Notes: generated by a model from the sequence alone, not told the origin. DNA of 64,000 bases from Yersinia massiliensis (GCF_003048255.1 NZ_CP028487.1:3100001-3164000), one strand, 5' to 3'. Shown: positions 30,858-39,824, counted from the stretch's first letter. A program made the numbers and translations.

Positions 30858-31977
30858 CCACGCAGCTATCGGCATCCCAGCACAGTTGAACTTCATCGCC
30901 CCATGTTGGCATGCCTTTGCGGTAGCGATGACCATTTTGCAACTGTGCACTCAGCATCTGGCCGCTATGGAGTTTGACGTGATATATCGACAGATCACCC
31001 AGATAAGCAATGTGTACCACTTCACCGACGGCAAAGTTGCAGCCATCTTCCGGCACCTGCTCGCACAACATGACTTTTTCAGGGCGCAGCGCAACGAATA
31101 CCGGCACCCCATCGACTATTGAAGCGTCAGAGTCCACTTTCAGCGGATGGCGTAAACCTGGGCTGTCGATAATCAATGCATCGTCTAAGCGCTCTTTTAA
31201 TACCCCTTCGAACACATTGACTGACCCGATAAATTCAGCACTGAATCTGCTGTTCGGGTGTTCATAAATCTCTTCTGGCTCACCAATTTGCACAAATTTG
31301 CCACGGTTCATAATGGCGATACGGCCCGCCATGGTCATGGCTTCTTCTTGATCGTGGGTCACCATCACACAAGTCGCCCCCACTCGCTCGAGAATATCCA
31401 CAACTTCGAGTTGCATGCGGTCACGCAGCTTTTTATCCAACGCCCCCATTGGCTCATCCAACAGAAGCAGTTTTGGACGTTTAGCCAAGCTGCGTGCCAG
31501 CGCCACACGTTGGCGTTGACCACCGGATAACTGGTGCGGTTTGCGCTTAGCGAACTCTTGCATGTGTACCAACGTCAGCATTTCAGCCACACGGCTTTTA
31601 ATTTCATTCGAAGGCAATTTGTCTTGCTTCAAACCAAACGCGATGTTTTGCTCGACCGTCATATGGGGGAACAACGCATATGACTGGAACATCATGTTGA
31701 TCGGGCGTTGATAAGGTGGCACGTGTGACAAGTCTTGCCCATCGAGGACGATTTGCCCCTGCGTCGGCTGTTCAAAACCGGCCAGCATGCGCAACAGGGT
31801 CGATTTACCACAACCTGATGCCCCCAACAGCGCAAAAATCTCACCTTTGTAGATGGTCAAATTGACATCATCTACTGCGGCCTGACCATCAAATGATTTG
31901 GTTAAGTTGCGAATCTCCAACAAGGGCGTAAACACCTTCTGGGATTTGGGCTGTGGGCGGGGAATTACATCATTCAC
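30844..31977 (-). CDS. potG: Putrescine ABC transporter ATP-binding protein PotG
   Basis: This is the 377-residue ATPase of the putrescine importer. Walker A is GASGCGKS (near 53-60), the signature is LSGGQRQR and Walker B is LLLLDEPMGALD. The C-terminal third is the TOBE-type regulatory domain of the MalK/PotA class. It lies 121 bp downstream of potF, the usual gap between an abundantly expressed binding protein and the rest of its operon. Confidence 0.96.
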   Translation of the reverse strand: MNDVIPRPQPKSQKVFTPLLEIRNLTKSFDGQAAVDDVNLTIYKGEIFALLGASGCGKSTLLRMLAGFEQPTQGQIVLDGQDLSHVPPYQRPINMMFQSYALFPHMTVEQNIAFGLKQDKLPSNEIKSRVAEMLTLVHMQEFAKRKPHQLSGGQRQRVALARSLAKRPKLLLLDEPMGALDKKLRDRMQLEVVDILERVGATCVMVTHDQEEAMTMAGRIAIMNRGKFVQIGEPEEIYEHPNSRFSAEFIGSVNVFEGVLKERLDDALIIDSPGLRHPLKVDSDASIVDGVPVFVALRPEKVMLCEQVPEDGCNFAVGEVVHIAYLGDLSIYHVKLHSGQMLSAQLQNGHRYRKGMPTWGDEVQLCWDADSCVVLNS

Positions 31978-32098
31978 TCAGCGTGCTCTCCGTAAAAGCA
32001 GAACAGGCCGCATTTGAGGTGCGGCGCAATAAAAAACAGGAACAGAGAGAAAGTCCCCCTGTTCCTACCATGGTCTATTTTACTTACCCATCAATGGG

Positions 32099-33208
32099 TT
32101 ATTTACCGCTTTTCACTTTAGTCCATGCCGATGTGATGACACGATCGATTTTCGGCTCTTGTACTTTCAGCGTGAACATCTTCGCGCGCACATCTGCCGG
32201 CGGATAAATGCCTGGGTTATCGCGAACCTCAGCATTCACCAGCGGGGTTGCCGCTTTGTTAGCATTCGCATAAAACACGTGGTTACTGATATTGGCAATC
32301 ACATCAGGGCGCATCAGGTAATTCAGGAACTGATAGGCTTCATCCTGACTTTTAGCATCTGATGGCATCGCAAACACATCAAAGAAAGCCAAGGCTCCCT
32401 CTTTTGGAATGCTGTAAGCCACATTCACGCCATTTTTGGCTTCTTTAGCGCGATTAGATGCCTGCATGATGTCGCCTGCCCAACCTACCGCCACACAGAT
32501 GTCACCGTTTGCCAGATCATTAATGTACTGTGAAGAGTGGAAGTAACGGATATTTGGCCGCAATTTCAATAACAATTCGGTTGCAGGACCCGTGTAGTCA
32601 GCCGCCTGAATACTGTTTGGATCTTTACCCAAATAATTCAATACAGTGGCAAAAATCTCGCTTGGCGCATCAAGGAAAGAAACGCCGCAACTTTTCAGCT
32701 TCTCAAGATTTTCAGGTTTAAGCACCAGATCCCAGCTATTAACGGGTGCATCTGTTCCCAGCGCCGCTTTCACTTTTTCGACGTTATAACCAATGCCTGT
32801 TGTGGCCCACAGATATGGGATCGCAAATTTATTCTCAGGATCGTGTTTGCTGACGAGTGCCAACAGCTCAGGATCAAGGTTTTTGTAATTCGGTAATTTC
32901 GTTTTATCTAATGGCTTAAATACGCCAGCAGACAGTTGGCGCTCAAGGAAACTGGCTGACGGCACCACTAAATCAAAACCGGTGCTTCCCGCCATCAATT
33001 TACCTTCCAACACCTCGTTGGAGTCAAACACATCATAGACAACCTTAATGCCGGTTTCTTTTTGGAAATTAGCCAGCGTATCCGGCGCGATATAATCGGA
33101 CCAGTTGTAAACGTGCAGTGTTTTTTCCTCAGCGGATGCTGAGACGGACGCGGCCAGTAACAGGCCAGCAGTAACACCCGATAACCACTTTTTACGTTGG
33201 GTGAACAT
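32099..33208 (-). CDS. potF: Putrescine-binding periplasmic protein PotF
   Basis: This is the solute-binding protein for putrescine, 369 residues. A signal peptide ends at about VSASA-EE. The core has LHVYNWSDYIAPDTL, typical of the PotD/PotF family. It begins the potFGHI operon with a strong GGAGGAG 7 nt before the ATG. Confidence 0.96.
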   Translation of the reverse strand: MFTQRKKWLSGVTAGLLLAASVSASAEEKTLHVYNWSDYIAPDTLANFQKETGIKVVYDVFDSNEVLEGKLMAGSTGFDLVVPSASFLERQLSAGVFKPLDKTKLPNYKNLDPELLALVSKHDPENKFAIPYLWATTGIGYNVEKVKAALGTDAPVNSWDLVLKPENLEKLKSCGVSFLDAPSEIFATVLNYLGKDPNSIQAADYTGPATELLLKLRPNIRYFHSSQYINDLANGDICVAVGWAGDIMQASNRAKEAKNGVNVAYSIPKEGALAFFDVFAMPSDAKSQDEAYQFLNYLMRPDVIANISNHVFYANANKAATPLVNAEVRDNPGIYPPADVRAKMFTLKVQEPKIDRVITSAWTKVKSGK

Positions 33209-33614
33209 CCGTTAACTCCTCCAGAACAGGGGGTGAAATAGTGCGCTAAATTTGTATCCGAAAAGATACAATACCTTTGCCCTGCCGACGTTCATCGCCT
33301 CAAACACCAGATGCATGACTATGCACAGCGAGTGATTATTAACCTAACAAGGATAATCACTGATTTTATGAGGTAATATTATGTCTTTTGCAGAAACAGC
33401 AGCATAACCGCAGTTAACCATCCGTACCAGACTCTAGGGTAAAAAACGCCTTTTATCGATTTTTTATGCACAGTTTATCTATGTAATGCGTCACTAACGG
33501 TATAAACGGCGATAAATATCTGGCAAAAGAGGGTAAAAAGCAGAAGATCTTATGGTTTACAAAGATAAGAGCAAAGCGCCGCCAGCATTGGCGGCACATT
33601 GAATGACAAAATAT
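33209..33614. other. potF-ybjN intergenic region
   Basis: This 406-bp stretch is upstream of potF and downstream of ybjN on the same strand, so it contains the potF promoter. Apart from a GC-rich hairpin next to ybjN (separate entry) I see no gene or named operator. A run of TTTTATCGATTTTTTATG near 33450 is AT-rich and promoter-like only in composition. Confidence 0.6.
33575..33595 (-). terminator. Hairpin downstream of ybjN
   Basis: A 7-bp GC stem, GCCGCCA with TGGCGGC, has a 4-nt loop 20 bp after the ybjN stop. On the minus strand it is followed only by GCTTTGCTC, so it is a weak intrinsic terminator at best. Confidence 0.5.
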
Positions 33615-34100
33615 TTAGTGGATAACAGGATAAGCCGTGGCCGTTTGCGGTGTTTCGTCGTCTTCGCTTGAGCCAATAAACAATAAATCATTCGCACGCG
33701 CTTCGAGAATGATCATTGAAATCTGCTCTTCACACTGCTGCATAAAGTAACCGAATTGAGCCAGTGTCACCCCAACTTCAATCGTCAATGATTGGCAGAC
33801 AATCAGTTTTGGCAGATTATCATCCTGAATATCGATGAACGCTTTCACCGTCAGTGAACTGGCATTGATTTGGCTGAGATCTGCCACCAGTGGAATCAGC
33901 GCCGTTGGTCTGACTTCGGCTAACGCCGAGAATAAGATGACGTTATCCACCAAGTCGATTTTGGCGTCAAACACACCCTCAAAATTTTGCATGTGCGGCA
34001 AATGCAGCGCCTGGCAGGAATCGCATTCAAAAAATGAGATACCGAGTTGATCCAGCCAACGCCGTAATAAGGCTAAATCCGGGACGATGAGTGAATCCAT
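33615..34100 (-). CDS. ybjN: YbjN domain protein
   Basis: This 161-residue protein matches E. coli YbjN throughout, for example FFECDSCQALHLPHMQNFEGVFDAKIDL and INASSLTVKAFID. YbjN is a soluble protein tied to stress and motility phenotypes and structurally like type III secretion chaperones; its molecular function is not settled. In E. coli it lies in an operon ybjC-nfsA-rimK-ybjN; here nfsA and rimK are absent and ybjC is 119 bp upstream. Confidence 0.93.
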   Translation of the reverse strand: MDSLIVPDLALLRRWLDQLGISFFECDSCQALHLPHMQNFEGVFDAKIDLVDNVILFSALAEVRPTALIPLVADLSQINASSLTVKAFIDIQDDNLPKLIVCQSLTIEVGVTLAQFGYFMQQCEEQISMIILEARANDLLFIGSSEDDETPQTATAYPVIH

Positions 34101-34219
34101 AACTACCTACCTCACGATTCTCATAATACGAAAAGTGGCATAGCTTACGGAATATTGGCCGACAGCGCCATGATCAATCCCGACAAATTTAATGCCCTGA
34201 TTAAGACTCAATCCCTATC

Positions 34220-34528
34220 CTACTTAGATTGATTCTCTTTTTCGGATTGCACTTTATCTTGTTCTTTCTTGGTTTGTGGCCGCGAGACTCTATCGGCACT
34301 CCCTAATAGTGGACCAAAACCACTGGCTACGCGCCAAACAATGCAAACTGCGGCAGGCACCATCAGGCCGATTCCGACAAAAATCATCATAATCGCAACA
34401 GTCGGTGTGCCCATCGAACCCGGTAATGATACAAAATCATTAATACTGAGGTAAGCCACGACCAGCAACAGCATCCCCAGCACTTCTGAAACGATCACTA
34501 TGCGGGGCATATCTCCTAATGAGCGCAT
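34220..34528 (-). CDS. ybjC: Inner-membrane protein YbjC (DUF1418)
   Basis: This 102-residue protein has two hydrophobic segments (about 12-30 and 45-65) and a charged C-terminus. It matches YbjC (DUF1418). The start is the ATG at 34528: an in-frame TTG four codons upstream would place the GGAGG Shine-Dalgarno inside the coding region. In E. coli it precedes the nitroreductase nfsA in a SoxS-regulated unit; that partner is missing here. Confidence 0.88.
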   Translation of the reverse strand: MRSLGDMPRIVIVSEVLGMLLLVVAYLSINDFVSLPGSMGTPTVAIMMIFVGIGLMVPAAVCIVWRVASGFGPLLGSADRVSRPQTKKEQDKVQSEKENQSK

Positions 34529-34980
34529 CTTTACCTCCAATAAGCTCTTCCCCTTCAGGTTTAAAACTGCAACGGCATCCGTTGTAGGTCAACATTCTTG
34601 GGTATGTCTAAGTATTAACTCAGTGTATTGAATCCCCAAGGTTTGTAACAGTACCGAGAAGCAAATAGGTAGGATTTATCATATCAACAGGCAATTCCTG
34701 CTTTTTTTTCACTGTGCCAAAGGGCATAGTAGACCCCAGTGAGAATGAGTAATGCGCTAGAAGTCATTTAGCAGTTGAATGTATCAGTCGCTGTTGGCTA
34801 AGAGCCAATCCCAGTAGGTGCCATTGTTGCTGTCATTTTGAACACAAATAGCGCGGAAGAATCGAAGCCATAGGCAGTACGCTGGGATTCTGAATTGTAT
34901 GTGAGTTCAAAATGGCCAATAAGATAATCCTAATGGGATAGGTTCTCAGTGATTACCTCAAATTAATCAAGGAGTTTTAA
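34529..34980. other. ybjC-grxA divergent intergenic region
   Basis: This 452-bp stretch has no ORF of note. Its grxA-proximal half contains a short hairpin (TTGGCT-AAG-AGCCAA at 34794-34808) and two interleaved inverted-repeat pairs (34807-34814 with 34882-34889, and 34834-34843 with 34905-34914). It should carry oppositely oriented promoters. An OxyR site is expected for grxA from E. coli, but I cannot pick one with confidence. Confidence 0.55.
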
Positions 34981-35244
34981 ATGTTTGCTGTAATTTTTGG
35001 GCGTCCTGGATGTCCTTACTGTGTTCGTGCTAAAGAATTGGCAGAAAAACTGGAAACCGAACGTGACGATTTTAAATTCCGTTACATCGATATTCACGCG
35101 GAAGGTATCACCAAAGCTGATTTGGAAAAAACTGTCGGCAAACCGGTAGAAACCGTGCCACAGATCTTTATTGATGAGAAACACATTGGCGGTTGCACTG
35201 ATTTTGAAGCATACGCTAAACAAAATCTGAGCCTGTTCCAGTAA
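34981..35244 (+). CDS. grxA: Glutaredoxin 1
   Basis: This is an 87-residue cytoplasmic dithiol glutaredoxin with active site C11-P-Y-C14 and the glutathione-binding TVPQIFIDEKHIGG segment. It reduces ribonucleotide reductase and mixed disulfides at the expense of glutathione. AAGGAG precedes the start. E. coli grxA belongs to the OxyR regulon. Confidence 0.97.
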   Translation: MFAVIFGRPGCPYCVRAKELAEKLETERDDFKFRYIDIHAEGITKADLEKTVGKPVETVPQIFIDEKHIGGCTDFEAYAKQNLSLFQ

Positions 35245-35627
35245 TTGGGCTAGCAAGCCGCTTATGATTTCGCCATCAATTTAAATTGGCTTTATCCGAT
35301 AAAGGGTGTCTAACACCCTTTTTATATTGCGTCTAGAGCATGTCACTTAATCATAAATTATCGTGTCGAAAAACCTTATTTGCACGGATATAAATAGCAG
35401 ATAACCCCAGCTCAAATTAACAATTTAGTATTTCCCTCTAGTCCGAGCAAACTTCCTGCATACTACTGGCTGTCACGCAGCATACCGATTAGAATAAGCC
35501 CCGTTATCGCTTGCTCTGATGTTCTGGCTGGCGATATTTTTTTAGCTTTTAATGAAGTGTGTCGCTCTACCGATAAGTAAAGAGCGTGTATATCGTGAAT
35601 CATCTGGGCTAACAGAAAGTCATACCT
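35245..35627. other. grxA-ybjL intergenic region
   Basis: This 383-bp stretch holds the grxA terminator (separate entry) and presumably the ybjL promoter. No reading frame or recognisable operator was found in it. Confidence 0.6.
35301..35324 (+). terminator. Intrinsic terminator after grxA
   Basis: A 9-bp perfect stem (AAAGGGTGT with ACACCCTTT), a 3-nt loop and a T run start 56 bp after the grxA stop. Confidence 0.9.
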
Positions 35628-37316
35628 GTGAATATTAACGTCGCAAATTTACTGAACGGCAACTACATCTTGCTGTTATTCGTCGTGTTAGCGCTGGGGT
35701 TGTGCCTAGGCAAACTGCGATTAGGGCCTATTCAATTAGGTAACGCTATTGGTGTTTTGGTGGTCTCCCTGTTGCTAGGGCAACAGCACTTTACCATTAA
35801 TACAGAAGCGCTCAATTTGGGCTTTATGCTCTTTATTTTTTGTGTCGGTGTTGAAGCTGGCCCAAACTTCTTCTCTATTTTCTTCCGCGATGGCAAAAAC
35901 TATCTCATGCTCGCCTTAGTTATGGTCGGTAGCGCCATGATTCTGGCGTTAGGGCTAGGTAAGCTATTTGGTTGGGATATTGGCCTCACTGCGGGGATGC
36001 TCGCTGGGTCAATGACGTCTACGCCAGTGTTAGTTGGCGCAGGCGATACATTACGCAATACCATCGGCAATAATCCAGCCCTACAACACGCCCAAGATAA
36101 CTTGAGCCTAGGTTACGCCCTCACCTATCTTATCGGATTAGTTAGCCTGATTTTAGGTGCGCGTTACTTACCCAAACTTCAGCATCAAGACTTGCCCACC
36201 AGCGCCCAGCAGATTGCCCGCGAACGCGGTTTGGATACCGATAGCCAGCGGAAAGTGTACTTACCGGTCATCCGCGCTTATCGTGTTGGCCCTGAATTGG
36301 TGGCTTGGGCTGATGGTAAAAATCTCCGTGAGTTAGGCATTTATCGCCAGACAGGCTGCTATATCGAGCGTATTCGGCGTAACGGCATTCTGGCCAGTCC
36401 AGATGGTGATGCGGTGCTGCAAGTGGGTGATGAAATCTCCCTTGTGGGCTATCCAGATGCTCATTCACGTCTTGACCCAAGTTTTCGTAACGGTAAAGAA
36501 GTGTTCGATCGCGATCTGTTGGATATGCGTATTGTTACCGAAGAGATTGTGGTCAAAAACAGCAATGCCGTTGGTAAACGACTCAGCCACTTAAAACTGA
36601 CGGACCACGGTTGTTTCCTTAACCGCGTGATCCGCAGCCAAATCGAAATGCCGATTGACGACAATGTGGTTCTTAATAAGGGTGATGTGCTGCAAGTCAG
36701 CGGTGATGCGCGGCGCGTGAAAAGTGTGGCAGAGAAAATTGGCTTTATTTCTATTCACAGTCAGGTAACCGACCTGTTAGCTTTCTGCGCATTCTTTATT
36801 TTAGGCTTAATGATCGGCCTGATTACATTCCAGTTTAGTAACTTCAGTTTCGGGATTGGTAACGCCGCAGGTCTGCTAATGGCGGGGATCATGCTCGGAT
36901 TTCTGCGTGCCAATCACCCAACGTTTGGCTATATCCCGCAGGGAGCGCTGAATATGGTGAAAGAGTTTGGGTTAATGGTCTTTATGGCAGGCGTCGGGCT
37001 AAGTGCGGGTGGTGGTATTAATAGCAGCCTCGGGGCCGTCGGCGGGCAAATGTTAATTTCAGGCCTTATTGTGAGTTTGGTTCCTGTTGTCATCTGCTTC
37101 CTCTTTGGCGCTTATGTATTACGCATGAACCGCGCGCTACTTTTTGGCGCGATTATGGGCGCACGAACCTGTGCGCCAGCCATGGATATCATCAGCGATA
37201 CCGCGCGCAGTAATATCCCAGCGCTAGGCTATGCAGGGACTTATGCGATTGCGAACGTATTATTGACGTTGGCGGGCTCGTTGATCGTCATTGTCTGGCC
37301 GGGAATATTAGGTTAA
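35628..37316 (+). CDS. ybjL: AspT/YidE/YbjL-family transport protein YbjL
   Basis: This 562-residue membrane protein has two sets of hydrophobic segments flanking a central cytoplasmic part with two RCK_C (TrkA-C) domains (about 200-375). The duplicated halves carry the family motif [17 protein letters not shown] and its counterpart [15 protein letters not shown]. coli YbjL is a putative transporter, reported to affect glutamate export when overproduced; the natural substrate is unproven. Translation starts at GTG (residues [11 protein letters not shown], as in E. coli). Confidence 0.93.
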   Translation: MNINVANLLNGNYILLLFVVLALGLCLGKLRLGPIQLGNAIGVLVVSLLLGQQHFTINTEALNLGFMLFIFCVGVEAGPNFFSIFFRDGKNYLMLALVMVGSAMILALGLGKLFGWDIGLTAGMLAGSMTSTPVLVGAGDTLRNTIGNNPALQHAQDNLSLGYALTYLIGLVSLILGARYLPKLQHQDLPTSAQQIARERGLDTDSQRKVYLPVIRAYRVGPELVAWADGKNLRELGIYRQTGCYIERIRRNGILASPDGDAVLQVGDEISLVGYPDAHSRLDPSFRNGKEVFDRDLLDMRIVTEEIVVKNSNAVGKRLSHLKLTDHGCFLNRVIRSQIEMPIDDNVVLNKGDVLQVSGDARRVKSVAEKIGFISIHSQVTDLLAFCAFFILGLMIGLITFQFSNFSFGIGNAAGLLMAGIMLGFLRANHPTFGYIPQGALNMVKEFGLMVFMAGVGLSAGGGINSSLGAVGGQMLISGLIVSLVPVVICFLFGAYVLRMNRALLFGAIMGARTCAPAMDIISDTARSNIPALGYAGTYAIANVLLTLAGSLIVIVWPGILG

Positions 37317-37412
37317 TGCCCTAAAAAGGGGATGAAAGGCTAAAGCTAAACATTTTTTTATACTTTTTTCATTTGACCAGAACTTTCCTACTGGACTGGG
37401 GTCTGAATTAGT
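37317..37412 (+). other. Non-coding stretch between ybjL and rybB
   Basis: This 96-bp stretch is dominated by the sigma-E type promoter described separately. No ybjL terminator of good quality is visible, only a T-rich stretch near 37352-37370. Confidence 0.5.
37379..37407 (+). promoter_or_regulatory. Sigma-E promoter of rybB
   Basis: GAACTT at 37380-37385 and TCTGAA at 37402-37407 are separated by 16 bp, the sigma-E arrangement. The RNA 5' end predicted by homology lies 6 nt further on. Sigma-E control of rybB is established in E. coli. Confidence 0.85.
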
Positions 37413-37493
37413 GCCACTGCTTTTCTTTGATGTCCCCATATTGAGGAGCCCGATAGTCCCGCCTTCTTAGGTTCAAGACTAATCGGGTTTTTT
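37413..37493 (+). ncRNA. rybB: Small regulatory RNA RybB
   Basis: The 5' end GCCACTGCTTTTCTTTGATG is identical to E. coli RybB, including the seed that pairs with porin mRNAs. The following TCCCCAT and GAGCCCGAT, the GGTTCAAG block and the terminal hairpin with six Ts also match in order. Length is about 81 nt (79 in E. coli). RybB is an Hfq-dependent repressor of outer-membrane protein synthesis in the envelope-stress response. It lies downstream of ybjL, whereas in E. coli it lies between ybjK and ybjL. The terminator is the stem at 37449-37457 with 37478-37487. Confidence 0.95.
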
Positions 37494-37760
37494 CTTGCCT
37501 TTTTAAAATGCCATTTTAAAACATATAGATATGAACAACCAGTTTACCTCGTGGCGGCGAAGTGGCGACAGCCGCCCATTGTTACACTATGACCATGGTT
37601 GCCTCAAGTTGTAGTTTGCTTGAAACTCACCCTTAAATTGCTTACATAAACCTCTTACTTTTTCCTCGTTAGTAGCTATCATGTTATGCGGAAGCAACTC
37701 GTTACAATTTCTAGATGTAACTTATATATGGATAGTAAAACAATTCACGAGGAATTACAT
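37494..37760. other. Non-coding stretch between rybB and the small ORF at 37761
   Basis: This 267-bp stretch has no recognised gene. An ATG at 37686 is in frame with the next gene but has no ribosome-binding site or conserved look, so I treat 37686-37760 as leader. Confidence 0.5.
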
Positions 37761-37946
37761 ATGACGCAGCAAGTTTTTGATTATTCAGTATATCGAGAAA
37801 TAAAAACTTTTATTGGACTTCGTAATGACTCCGAAGTAAATAAACTTCTTGATACAAATAGGTGGGATATTATCGCCGTAAGTAACGGTGTCGATGAGAG
37901 TGATTATCCAATAAACAGCATCGTTCTTGGAAAAAAATCAAGCTAA
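37761..37946 (+). CDS. Small protein of unknown function (61 aa)
   Basis: I do not recognise this gene. From the ATG at 37761, preceded by GAGGAA, it encodes 61 residues with no signal peptide or membrane span. By eye it aligns with the 55-residue product at 38138: a conserved (E)(I/V)K segment, then a leucine-rich turn, then (R/G)W(D/E)(I/L)I, and a final (V)LGK. The two therefore look like diverged duplicates. The in-frame ATG at 37686 would add 25 residues without support. Codon use is AT-rich compared with neighbours, which suggests acquired DNA. Confidence 0.6.
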   Translation: MTQQVFDYSVYREIKTFIGLRNDSEVNKLLDTNRWDIIAVSNGVDESDYPINSIVLGKKSS

Positions 37947-38053
37947 TAATCATATTTGATATAATCAGCAAGTTTTGCATGTGGTTCATAATCGCTTGGT
38001 CACTGGTTCAATTTCAGCAGAGTAAGCGAAATTTTATATTTAAAATCAAAGCA

Positions 38054-38137
38054 ATGAAATCATTTAAAGAAATTATCTTTAAGTCAATTGTTGGTGGTAG
38101 CACATACTTTAGTACGTCCCTTTTAAAGGAATTTTAA
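38054..38137 (+). CDS. Possible 27-residue peptide abutting the next small ORF
   Basis: A 27-codon frame (MKSFKEIIFKSIVGGSTYFS to LLKEF) ends in TAA immediately before the ATG of the next ORF, so it could be coupled to it. It has an amphipathic lysine-rich start and a Gly-Gly. There is no good Shine-Dalgarno. It may be chance. Confidence 0.25.
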   Translation: MKSFKEIIFKSIVGGSTYFSTSLLKEF

Positions 38138-38305
38138 ATGTCTAGTAAACAGTATTCAGAAGTTAAAGAAGTCGTTGGATCCAACAAAGCTAACCCTATG
38201 CTAGCTGATGGTTGGGAACTCATTAATACTTATAGCGACACGCTGAAGTTAGATGATGGCATAACCGAACTGCTAGTTATTTATGTTCTAGGCAAACCGG
38301 CTTAA
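38138..38305 (+). CDS. Small protein of unknown function (55 aa)
   Basis: This short frame has a good AAAGGA 8 nt before the ATG and encodes 55 residues (MSSKQYSEVKEVVGSNKANP onward, ending LLVIYVLGKPA). It shares the pattern GWELI and YVLGK with the product at 37761, with similar size and spacing. I do not recognise the family. No transmembrane or signal sequence is apparent. The pair may derive from one small mobile unit, as they lie in an AT-rich patch between rybB and an Rpn nuclease gene. Confidence 0.6.
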   Translation: MSSKQYSEVKEVVGSNKANPMLADGWELINTYSDTLKLDDGITELLVIYVLGKPA

Positions 38306-38719
38306 ATATCTAACCAATCAATAATTCCAATTTGGCGAACTCTACTCCAGCTTTTTCAGTTTCAAACATACTATAAATTTTTGCTGAAACCCGCGCGGGC
38401 CATGCCTTCGCGGATTACCCCTCACCTTCTACACGATCCATTCCAAACGTCCTGAGATCCACGTAATTCATGTTTATTAAATATTTTCAATGCATTGGAA
38501 TATGTACTCATAACACTACGTGATCCAAATCCCTGAAATTCTTTTCATTCTTTTCAGTTGGCGAAATGCTGCAAAGCCCCAGCCACGGCGCGGGCTGGCG
38601 GGTTGGTTTGTAGAAAAATAAAACTGAAAAAACTTTATAACGCAAAGTGTGCAGGCGGGTGCGGTGTAGTGATGATGTTTCTTTTGTGGCAAGTTTTGCT
38701 GTATTACGTAATGGAATAA
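38306..38719. other. Non-coding accessory stretch
   Basis: This segment of about 410 bp holds no intact frame. It mixes AT-rich DNA with a short GC-rich piece (near 38575-38610, CAGCCACGGCGCGGGCTGGC), unlike its surroundings. This composition suggests debris of past insertions. Confidence 0.5.
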
Positions 38720-38899
38720 ATAAGCAATAAGCCGTGGTTAAGAGATGATCCAGAACGCCGCACGTTAAGCAAGATTGCCGAACTTTGATATGGCCTGCAC
38801 GGACGTTTTTTAAAAGCCGATGAAAAGACTTATAAGAAACTGGTCGCTGATAGAGTCGCAGCAGAAGGAAATGAGTTACAGCAAACAGATAACGTTTAG
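38720..38899 (+). pseudogene. Interrupted reading frame, remnant of an unknown gene
   Basis: One frame reads KPWLRDDPERRTLSKIAEL, then a TGA at 38786-38788, and continues YGLHGRFLKADEKTYKKLVA to a TAG. Both halves look like real protein sequence rich in charged residues. No start codon with a ribosome-binding site precedes it. It is probably the 3' remains of a phage or plasmid gene, but I cannot name the family. Confidence 0.5.
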
Positions 38900-38939
38900 A
38901 GCAAAGTCATCTGCTAGAGCTACTGACTCTGTCGTGTAA

Positions 38940-39824
38940 TTAATGGCAAAGTTGAGCCAATTCTTTTTCACTTAGGCCAGTCGTATTCCTTACAATAGCG
39001 CGATCAACGCCACTGGCTAACAGAGCGCTAGCAATTCTCAGGGCTGTTTCTTGCGCCCCTTCCTGATGGCCTTCTTGCTTCAATTTATCTGCAATCGACA
39101 TGAGTAACTCCTTGTGCTGTGGCGAACGACGAGCGAGATCCCAGATAAAGGTTTTAGGGACCGAATCTTCACCATCCTGTAGCATGTAGTTTATCAATGA
39201 AACTAGCTGATCATCGGTATTGTAGCCCCTTGATAGCAGTATGACTAATCGATCCGACAGTTTGGATAAATCTCGTCGGCGAATGTGCTTTTGCAGGAGT
39301 TCCAGCATAGCGATACTCCGGTGAGTCATAATTTCATCATCGGGGATCACTGTTACATCAACCAGAGGGAAGTCAGAAGAATACAATTTACCCGCCATAA
39401 TTGGCGAGCTAAAAGCTTGTAGCCAGTTCATTGAATATGGGTACGGTGTAACCTGTCCGTGGTAAAACAAGATCGGAATGACCAATGGCAGTTTTTCATT
39501 ACCGGCTTCAAGATGGCGTTGCATAGCCGCAATAGCATATCGCATTAACCGAAAAGCCATCTGTTTATCCGGTGAGCTCTGATGTTCGATTAGAGCGTAA
39601 ATATACCCATCCTGCATTTGTGTTTTTAGCGAGTAGAGAACGTCTGAATAATAAGCTTTCAAGTCATTCTCAACAAAGCTGCCTGATTCTAATTGTAAGG
39701 TATTTAGGTCACATATTTGGCGTAATTCAGGAGGTAAATGGATCTCCAAAAAGTCACGAGCAGTTTGTAGGTGGGTCAGAAATTGTTTAAAAATGGCGTC
39801 ATGGGGTGCGGATATAGTTTTCAT
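38940..39824 (-). CDS. Rpn family recombination-promoting nuclease / putative transposase (YhgA-like)
   Basis: This protein of about 294 residues begins MKTISAPHDAIFKQFLTHLQ, typical of the Rpn/YhgA-like (PF04754) family of PD-(D/E)XK nucleases. The core is visible as HDAIFK, DVLYSLKTQ and YIYALIEHQSS. The family consists of calcium-stimulated DNA endonucleases promoting RecA-independent recombination in E. coli. The C-terminus (EGHQEGAQETALRIASALL) is the usual repeat-prone tail. I start at 39824, residue 11 of the longer frame, by homology. The gene is intact and lies in accessory DNA. Confidence 0.88.
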   Translation of the reverse strand: MKTISAPHDAIFKQFLTHLQTARDFLEIHLPPELRQICDLNTLQLESGSFVENDLKAYYSDVLYSLKTQMQDGYIYALIEHQSSPDKQMAFRLMRYAIAAMQRHLEAGNEKLPLVIPILFYHGQVTPYPYSMNWLQAFSSPIMAGKLYSSDFPLVDVTVIPDDEIMTHRSIAMLELLQKHIRRRDLSKLSDRLVILLSRGYNTDDQLVSLINYMLQDGEDSVPKTFIWDLARRSPQHKELLMSIADKLKQEGHQEGAQETALRIASALLASGVDRAIVRNTTGLSEKELAQLCH

